A stretch of DNA of 64,000 nt from Peribolospora baueri (Eukaryota; Basidiomycota; Peribolosporomycetes; Peribolosporales; Peribolosporaceae): positions 310,001-374,000 of the forward strand of contig JAMDHS010000004.1 of assembly GCA_029717555.1 (NCBI GenBank), read 5' to 3'. The position numbers and the translations under genes are program-made. Below are positions 56,501-64,000 of the stretch, piece after piece. Below the pieces are notes generated by a model, which was not told where the DNA came from, did not search any database, and worked only from the letters and a program-made list of their open reading frames with translations. Positions within the stretch are counted from its first letter, which is position 1. Every line of letters begins with the position of its first letter.

Positions 56501-59034
56501 GGCGAGTGATGCGGAGACTTCGGCGTCATACTGATGTTCAGAAAGCCGAAGCCGAAACGAACACGCACAGTCAGCGGGCGGTGCGCACCGTACGACGGCA
56601 AACACGTCGAAACGTCACCACATCCGCGCATCCAGCTAGACGCGTCGCTGCTCACCTTGAGCGCCGATTCGAACTCGTTCAAATATTCCTTCTGCCTCAC
56701 GCGCTCCGCCTCGCCCCTCTCCTCGCGGAGCAACATGATCATATGTTCCACCGCCTCGGAGATGCGGCCGTCCGCGTACGCCTGTCTGCCCAACGAGTGG
56801 TGCACGTGATCCCTGACGAGCTTCCAGGGCCTATCCCAGTAGAGAGCGGCGGCGGCTGTGAAGCAACGGCGGGAAAGCTCCTTCTGGCCGCAGACGTCGT
56901 ATCGGTTCGCGGCCATGACAAGGTGGAGGGCGTATCGACGGACGCTCGGACGGGGTTTCTGGCGGAGGTCGGCCAGTGCAGCTTGTTCCAGGAGCAGAGC
57001 GCTCGTCACCTCATCCGCCGCGCTCGCCGCTCTTAAAAGGGCGGCGGGGGCGGAGCGATAGTGTTCGAGGGCATGGTAGGCTTCGTAATAGAGGAGGGTA
57101 GCGCGGACGGAGTGAAGGGCGAGCTGCAGCGGGTTGTTTCCCACGACCGAAGGGATGGAGCGCGACTGTGCGTACAGCTGCAGGGCTGAGGAGAGATATG
57201 AGTCGACGTCTATTGGAGAAGTACGTGCGGTAAGCATGATGAGGAGGTGAGAGAGGCCGAACATTTCCTGCGACGACGGGCGAGCGGGAAGGGACGGGGA
57301 TCGGGAGCGAACATTGAGCGGAGACTTCAGAAGGGAATGAGATTCGGGAGAGAAGACGAAAGTGCTCCATGTCCATCTCACCGTCGCACCCGCGGCGTAC
57401 TTCCAAGCCTTGTCGTTTGTAAAGTCCCTCCTTCCGACGTCGTACGTGGCAGCCGCGAGCTTGTAGTCGCGTATCATGAACGCAAAATCGGCCAGACGCC
57501 GAGTGAGCGCCTCGTTGGCCGCAAAGGGGTAGAAACCTTGGACGGGGTTGTAGCCGGGAGCGGCCTGGGCGGGCGAGTTGGATCGGGAGGATCCGAAGTA
57601 TTTGCGTCCAGCGCTGAAAAGGCGGCCCGTCAGTCCCTTGCGTACGGACGCGAGCTGGTCATTCCATTGCTGTACGCTCCTCTCCATGAACGGGATGATG
57701 CTCTGCGCGGTCATCTCCCTCAGGAAGGCCTTGACGGACCTGACGTCTTCGCCAGTCAGGTACCGGCCGTACATCTTATCCTCTTTTACGAAAGCGTGTC
57801 CCGACTCTGAATCCGTTTCCGGGGCGCTAACGAGCTCGCGGGTCTTGGAAAGTAAGTCACCCCATAGCGCGCTGAACTGTGGAGGTGGGACATCGGTCGG
57901 CTCGGCCGAATTGAGGGGAAGAAGACCGCAATGGACGCCGTAGACTTTTTTAATCGACTCGAACAGCTGGATAGAACTGGGGACGAGGAAAGAACAAAAA
58001 AAAGGAGGGATGAGCGATGGCCTGACGTGGTCAGCTGGCGCAGCCGACGGGCTCGCTCACTCTTTTGCGTCGCTCGTCCGCTTGTCGTGGACGAGGACAT
58101 AGTACCGAAACACGTTGGGGTCCATGAATGGCCTGGAGGAGTGTAATCGGGGCATCGTGGTGGCATCGTAGAGCTGAGCCAGAGCATTCATGGGATCGGG
58201 GTTGTTGGATGAGATGGCGAGGAGGTCTGTTCGCCCACGTGCGGTCGTCCTATGTCAGTGACGACTCCCGAAGCAAGCCAGAGTCCGAGGGCCGCACTCA
58301 CAAGCGACGGGATGTCCGAATGTCTCGTGCTCGGAAATGCTCCCACAGCGCAGGGTGAGGTCACGAAAGTCGGCGAACCAAGGCGTGAGCTCGTCCAAGG
58401 ACGCTGTCACCGGCAGGCGGCCACCACCCCCCCAAAAAGACGCATGGCGCCGGGTGAGCATGGAGCGGTTCGGGAGCAGCGGCTCGTCAACGTGGCCCGG
58501 GCCAGCCCAAGGGCACGGGTCAGGAAGAGTGTCTTGACAAGCGACCAGACTCACCCTGTCTGAGCGCGTCATCAACATCGTCCACAGAAGCGATGTCGAG
58601 CACGGGCGTGGACCGATCCCACTCCTTCACTCGCGCCCTCAACCGGGCGTTGACGGCATCGAAGACGAGCTCAGGTCGGCCTCCGCCGGCGGGGCCGCGC
58701 TCATCGGCGGCGTCGAGCGAGCGAAGGTCATCGATGCGGAGAGGGAAGGACGGCAGCTGGCGAGATTCGAGCTGGGTGGTTCGGACGATGACTGCGAAAG
58801 AAGGGAGGGCCGAGTGGATGAGCGCGTTTCCCGACGGAGGGAGCGCCGAACGAGAACCAGACCTGACCGGACCAGACCATCCGTCTCACCTCGCTCGACG
58901 CTGGTCTCCCAAGGCTTGAGCAGGTCGGCAAAGTTGGCCAGCTCGTTGGCCCGGCAGAGTTCGTCGACGTCCGGACTGGCGATCACGGCCACGCGCGGCG
59001 CGAGCGCCTCGTGCACCCTTGATTCGGCCGCCAT
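53516..59034 (-). CDS. TRS85: TRAPP subunit Trs85 / TRAPPC8
   Basis: A multi-exon gene. The N-terminus, from ATG 59034 (an in-frame ATG at 59061 is possible), reads SRVHEALAPRVAVIASPDVDEL, the typical TRAPPC8 opening. Next come VIVRTTQLESRQLPSFPL and DPNVFRYYVLVHDKR. The core is KVYGVHCGLLPLNS, GRYLTGEDVRSVKAFLREM, IPFMERSVQQWNDQ and FMIRDYKLAAATYDVGRRDF, then EMFGLSHLLIML. Helical repeats follow, then a beta-rich C-terminal half (PVTFTIRNTSAIRHARFVLALE) ending VLRVLQS at 53516. Trs85 defines TRAPPIII, a GEF for Ypt1/Rab1 in secretion and autophagy. About a dozen short introns were seen with GTGAGT donors. Inner exon edges in 54000-56300 were not all resolved. Confidence 0.9.
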
Positions 59035-59639
59035 GGGCTCGTTGGAGCGAGGGACAAGCAAACCAAGCGCGCTTCAGAGGCCGCCTGTAGATTTGGATTC
59101 GTAGTCCGGCAAGGCGAAAGAGAAGGGGAACGGAAAGGAGAGGTCGAAGGAGGAGGACGAGAGGGCATCCAAGGTACCACCACCCAGGCGTGATCGAGAC
59201 CTAGAGAACAGGAACCTCCGCATGCGCCTGCGGCGATAAGCGGCGAGGGCTTCGTCAATCACGTGCAGCGCACGTGGCGTGTGCGCGGCTAGGGGACGAG
59301 ATGTGATGTCATCACCTGCCTGTGCATCGGCTTCGACGGTCTGACGGACGACCGATGCGATGAGGCGATATGAGCGAGGAAACAGGACGGACAGAGGTGG
59401 TGTGAATGAAGGATGGAGACGGATGAGCTACATATGTACGTCGACAGGCGAAGGCCATTTGTGGCGTGCGTCGTAGCGTCGCCAACCTTTACGTAAGCAC
59501 ACATGAATGAACCGGCGTCGACAGGAGAAAACTCACCGACGGGGCGGTTCGATCCGATCTGAGAGATGGACGAGACGAATGCGTAGCGAATCGACGACGA
59601 CGACGACCACCACCACCACCTCGCCTCTATCCTCGAGAC

Positions 59640-60430
59640 CAGGCCAAGAGCGACCCAACTGCGCTCCCAGAGCTCGTGCTTGAGCAGGGGGGTACTTTCA
59701 TGAACCGCCAGGACATCCTCCAGCAACTGCAGAACCCAGAAATCGACGCCAGTTTTTCAAACCCTTTAGGAAGCGACCAGGAACGCCCAGGACCCGCCGT
59801 AATCTCTCCAGGATAGTCTCTTGGTGTACAACAGCGTAATATACATCCCAGACTATTGACCACTCAAGACCAAGCTCCTGCAACCAACCAACAAGCGCAT
59901 GACTGCCCAACAACGGCGACACATTGGTCAGACCCCCAAGACCCTGGAGATCGCTCTCAAGAAAACGACTACTATCTCGTCCGTGAAGGGCCTTTGTCAA
60001 CAACTATCCTGCCAAACACACAAACCATACCAAGCGACCATGCCAAATATGGCCTCGTGCAACCTGCCCATCTCTCATCCAGGCCCCGGGACTTGGTCAC
60101 TGTCGTGGGGATGAAGTGACTCACTCGTCTTGGTGAGCCCTATCCGCAAGGATCAAAGGCAGGTCCACAATGGAATCCATGGAGAGGGATAGCCGGGGTC
60201 TTGTCTTGAGGGTGTGTGGGAGCGGTCGCAAGAGGTGTATACCAGGCTGTTGTACAGCAAGAGTTATCCATCCTGACGGGAGTATGGAGAGATGCTCGAG
60301 GTTCCTGGTCATCCCTTGACGGCCTTGAAGCACTGGGGCCGGTTTCTGTACAACCGGCCAGCGAAATCGACGGACGAACGAGGAAGGGAGGAAGAACGAA
60401 AGAACGAAAGAAACGGATGAGCAACCGGCC
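59640..60430 (-). other. Unexplained lower-GC patch with possible split coding
   Basis: From about 59700 to 60360 base use is clearly less GC-rich than the flanks. On the minus strand two stretches read like ordinary protein: LEHLSILPSGWITLAVQQPG (near 60310) and WLQELGLEWSIVWDVYYAVV (near 59870). A GTGAGT donor-like site at about 60121 and AG sites near 60009 lie between them, but the frames do not join cleanly without a stop. No start codon with good context and no family was recognised. It could be a decayed gene, foreign DNA or chance. Confidence 0.3.
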
Positions 60431-60568
60431 AACCGAGGAAATAAAATAAATGCCCTAGATGGAAGAAGACGCTGGACGGGTGCGCAACGGACGGACGCAC
60501 GGAAGGACGAAAGAGAGGTGGGAAGCGAGAGGTGACGAGTAAACAAAATTTAAACGACGTGGGCGTCG

Positions 60569-60607
60569 CACGGCACGGCACGGCATGGCACGGCACGGCA
60601 TGGCACG
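60569..60607 (+). repeat. ggcac/ggcat pentamer array
   Basis: About seven to eight units of cggca/tggca (cacggcacggcatggcac) in tandem. Simple repeat without coding meaning. Confidence 0.85.
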
Positions 60608-61638
60608 ACTGACGTGCGAGCGTTCGTTCGTTTAAAACGAACAAACATCTCTCCGTCGATCTCATTGCGTGTCTGGCAGTCGGAGTCAGTGCCACGGCAT
60701 GAGCTCGCACTCGTACTCATCTGTCTCTCTATCTGTCTGGCAGGGCCGGAGCGTCGTCAAAGCTGAGATCAGACGCTCCGCCGCTGTCAAAGCTGAGATC
60801 GCCAAGTATGCAAGACAATCATCGGCCGTGACGCCGAAAGGAACATAGCGGATATCAAGGACATGGTATCCTACCCTATCGTATCTTATAGACAACAAAA
60901 AAACCGAAAAACCGCGAAACGCACACCAGAAGCGCTACTGTTACATACATACCGTACGCGGATGGAACCGATCCAACGACACGCGAACAACACAGCGAGC
61001 AGGAAGGCTCGACTGACAAGCGGCGGGGAGGAGAAGTGACGTTAGGCGAGGCGGCCTAAGGAACCCTGACGGACGAATGGATATCAGCGAGGCTGGGGGA
61101 GCGGCGACCGGGGGAGGGATGGAAGAGGGCAGACAGAGCAACGAGCGCCCGGACCGATGAACGTGTACGTGGTATGGAGGTTAAGCTAGCAGGGGCCGGT
61201 GGGTGAGGGGATGGGATATACGAACGACGGACGGTAAACGAGAAAAAAAGACGAACAAGGACAACGACAAGGGAAAGCATGCTCGAGCGATGAGGGAGAA
61301 CGAACATGGACAGCATGTACATACGCACGCACGCATGCAGGGAAGCGCGGGCAGCGGCGAATAAGGCGCGGAAGGAGAGCGTGTTGGACGACTTGCAACA
61401 GAGAGAAGCGTCCATGCGGAAGAACAACTAAGAGAAGACGAGACAAGATAGCTAACTGCGAAGAGTCTGTTGCGAGGCAGACGGTTGGGCGGGTGTGGTC
61501 GGGCGAGAGGCCGAGTCCGCCTGCGTCCGTCGTCGTCACACCAGGGTGGACGCGTCCGTCAGGTCGAAAGCTCGCCTCCACCCGCTGGTCACGCCGACAT
61601 TACCCAGATACCGGTCAAGGAAAGAAAGAGGATGGCCG

Positions 61639-64000
61639 CTAGAAGTCTGTGATACGCTGACGCTTGGAATCCAAAAAGGCGGATGTGGCCGAGGCTTTGC
61701 GATAGGAATGACACTGGGATAAGGGAGTCGCGTCGCAAGCCAGCAGAAAAGTCAGTCAGTCAGCAGCCGCGTGGGATCGGTGAAACGACAGCGCGAGGTG
61801 GCTCACCTGGTGGGCGTGCCTATACCATGCCACAAAGCTTCTCCTGCGCTTCATATTGGCCATGGCGATCCAGTGGTCACACTGATGACACCTTCCCTCG
61901 AGCATGTCCCCCGCCTCGCTCACCCGCGTCTCCAGGGGTGGCGCGAAGGGTCGACCAGAGATGGCCGAGATGCCGTGCGTGTTCTGTTTGTGATACCTGC
62001 GCGGCGTGCACCCGCGAGCGCGTTAGAACAGGAAGAAACAAAAAAAGGGCAGGAAGAGTAAGCTTCGGCAAGGAGAGAGGAAACGATGTGCCGTTCCGCT
62101 CACCAGAACTGTGAATTCTTCAACTGGAACCACCCTCCGTTCTCGCAAAGGTCGCACCACCCCTCGCGAGCATTGCTCGTATACCTCACCCACAGCGGGG
62201 TATAGAGATCTCCGTCGAAGCGCACCTTGTCCGTCTGCTGGCGGGGAACGGCATCGGGATCGGTCGTCTCAAAATCACTCGCCGGAGGCGTGCTGGCGTT
62301 GTGCGAACGGTGTACCTCGGCGGTGTACCGAAAGGCAGGGTTGATCTCGTAGCGCTTCCCACCGCCCGCGGTCGCGGCCAAGCCGGCACCCTTGCCGCCC
62401 ATTTCTCCGGAGGGCAAGCTCGAGTACCCTCCGTACTGATGCATCCCCTGCGTGCCCGGCGTGTAGTGAGAGGCGTAAGCGCTGGAGGAGGGGAAAGACG
62501 ACGACGGCTGAGAGATGGCAGGACTGGCGGAGAACACGGCCGTCGAAGACGAACCCTGCGGGCTGGTGCTCCAGCTCTGGCCGGGACCGGGTGAGGGAGT
62601 GTGTGTGCTCGGACCGGCGGCCAGATACGCGCCGCCAGAGTGGAACGTGGACGAGCCTGGCTGCGAGGGGAAATAGCTGGCCTGCGAGGTCGAATATCCT
62701 GATCCGGAAGTCCACGACGGCTGAGAGCGTTGAGAGGGGTATGAAGAGTAGCTAGCGCTGGCGAAGGAAGACGGCTGGGTGGGCGACGCATACGATGTGG
62801 ACGCCAAGTCGACTCCACCACCTCCGCTGCTCGTAGAGGCGTAGCTCGACTGGGCGGAGGATGTCATCGCCGGCGGAGTGGGCAAGTGCCCTCCGCTGTA
62901 CCAGTTGGAATAAGAGGTCAGGCTCGCCCCTCCGGTTGGAGCGCTCATCTCGTGAACGCCTGCGCCGGGGCCTAGATCTTGCGACGAGCCGTCGTCGGGC
63001 CCGTAGGGGTCCGTATAGGAGCGTTTGCGAGCCGACGGCATTGTCATGAGCGGACCTGGTGGACCGTAGGTGGTGGAGGGCGACGCGGGATGGACGGTGG
63101 GCACAGAGGACGACGATGTGGGCGACTGACTCACGGCGGCGCGGAACGAAGGCGGCGGGAAGACGGACGGCTTGGTCAGGCGTGCTTGGACGGGCGACAG
63201 GGAAGAAGTGTATACCGCAGAACGGGTCTGATCGGCGACGGTGACGGGCACGGCGCGAGTCGGCGCCCTCCGCGTCTCGTTATAGATCGTGTCGAGCGCA
63301 CGATGGTAGCCTGTGGGACTGGAATAAGAAGAGGGCGAGGCAGGTGGTGGTCGTCGCAGATTCGTGTCGCCCCAGCTGCCCTGATATGGATCCGATCCGG
63401 CCGAGGCATGTGGGGCGGCGGCGGTGGCCTGGGGTGGGCTCTGGACCGCGGAGGAGGGCAAAGCGGCAGTCGGGTCGCTAGCGGGGCGCGACGGAGCTGA
63501 AAGTCCGAGGCTGGCGTAGCTGTCTTGTTTGAGCTGCGCAGGGCCTTGTCGCACGTCGGGAAGGGGATAGTTTATGCCGGACGAGGAGACGCCCGGCAGC
63601 GGGTTGGCATGACTGGACGAGCAGACATCGGCATAGTGAGCGCTCAGGTGCTGCCCTACGGCGCTGAAAGGATTGGTGTAAGAGGGAGCAGCGCACCCGC
63701 TTGGGTTCTGCCACGACGCCGCTGGCGCGGCGTCGACGGAAAACCTGGAGGACGACGAAGGCGAGTCCGCGGCGATCGTCCAGGCCGGTTGGCTTGTGTC
63801 GGTTGAAAGGGGCAGACCGCTATTTGTGCTCATCGTGACCGAAGGGTCGACGTGCGGGCCAAGCGATGACTCGATGCCGGCCAAGGACGTGTTCGAGCCG
63901 GTGTGATGGGAGCGTCCGAGGACGGATACGCCTTCGACCGGCGGTGGGTCTTGGTAAGTAGAGGACGACTTGTCGAACGACGGGGCTCTCGTCGTCCTGG
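61639..64000 (-). CDS. Rua1-type zinc transcription regulator (5' end off the window)
   Basis: Exons 64000(partial)-62104, 61996-61807 and 61713-61639 join in phase 2 and 0. The N-terminal 600 residues are Ser/Pro/Tyr-rich disorder with a likely nuclear signal (ARKRSYTDPYG). The conserved C-terminal domain reads LWVRYTSNAREGWCDLCENG, WYHKQNTHGISAISGRPF, EGRCHQCDHWI, RRSFVAWYRHAHQCHSY, with paired Cys and His that can bind zinc. This matches the C-terminal domain of Ustilago Rua1, the activator of the ustilagic acid glycolipid cluster. The target genes here are unknown. The frame is open to the right edge; an in-frame ATG at 63833 is possible, but the open upstream frame favours an earlier start outside the window. 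Confidence 0.85.

Larger units (their letters stand above)
59035..61638. other. Intergenic, with lower-GC patch
   Basis: This 2.6 kb stretch lies between the starts of TRS85 and the end of the Rua1-like gene. It holds an unexplained lower-GC patch (listed separately), a ggcac/ggcat pentamer array at about 60569-60607, and two copies of gtcaaagctgagatc about 36 bp apart (60756 and 60793). No rRNA or tRNA was recognised. Confidence 0.5.

Noticed and set aside
59640-60430. Lower-GC patch as a transposon remnant
   Set aside because: No transposase, reverse transcriptase or terminal repeats were recognised; it is reported only as unexplained.

Overview
The window looks like nuclear DNA of a GC-rich, intron-rich basidiomycete fungus, probably a yeast-like or dimorphic one. 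Evidence: many short GT-AG introns with CTGAC/CTAAC-like branch sites, split versions of typical fungal proteins (Pal1, Mmm1 of ERMES, a Rom2-type RhoGEF with DEP, PH and CNH domains, Trs85), a urease accessory UreD, and a Rua1-type zinc regulator. The order or genus cannot be fixed from this sequence alone. No rRNA, tRNA, CRISPR array or intact transposon was recognised.

Layout, left to right: C-terminal end of an unknown + gene (1-276); multi-LIM protein (-, 1754-5432); Pal1 (+, 7147-9197); HD-domain phosphohydrolase (-, 10705-12158), divergent from an ER-type membrane protein in which every cysteine is in a Cys-Pro pair (+, 12359-14089); MMM1 (+, 14656-16778); a UBP2-like deubiquitinase (+, 17334-22994); a ROM2-like RhoGEF (-, 23327-29033). 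Then come a short-chain dehydrogenase (+, 29343-31119), a FucP-type sugar transporter (-, 31367-34800), a ketol-acid-reductoisomerase-like protein (-, 35793-37605) and a second short-chain dehydrogenase (-, 38470-39678), which together may be a small metabolic cluster. After a repeat-bearing gap follow a Ser/Thr-rich single-pass membrane protein (-, 41234-42446), a basic unknown protein (-, 43542-44333), a tandem pair of small paralogues (+, 45014-45491 and 45911-47004; the first looks frameshifted), a long disordered protein (+, 49078-50982), UreD (-, 52178-53419), the TRAPP subunit Trs85/TRAPPC8 (-, 53516-59034), a gap with an unexplained lower-GC patch, and a Rua1-type regulator that runs off the right edge (-, 61639-64000).

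Functional themes: cell-wall and polarity signalling (LIM protein, Pal1, RhoGEF, membrane sensor-like protein), ER/mitochondria contacts and trafficking (MMM1, Trs85, the Cys-Pro ER protein), ubiquitin removal, and nitrogen or sugar metabolism (UreD, FucP, dehydrogenases).

The most unusual items are the Cys-Pro repeat protein (15 of 15 cysteines followed by proline, three exon-encoded repeats, a C-terminal KKxx signal) and a run of micro-exons of 8, 9, 10, 17 and 20 nt in the metabolic genes. One of these, 17 nt long, carries the whole YxxxK catalytic motif of a dehydrogenase. Exon boundaries were assigned by eye from splice signals, phase and protein continuity.
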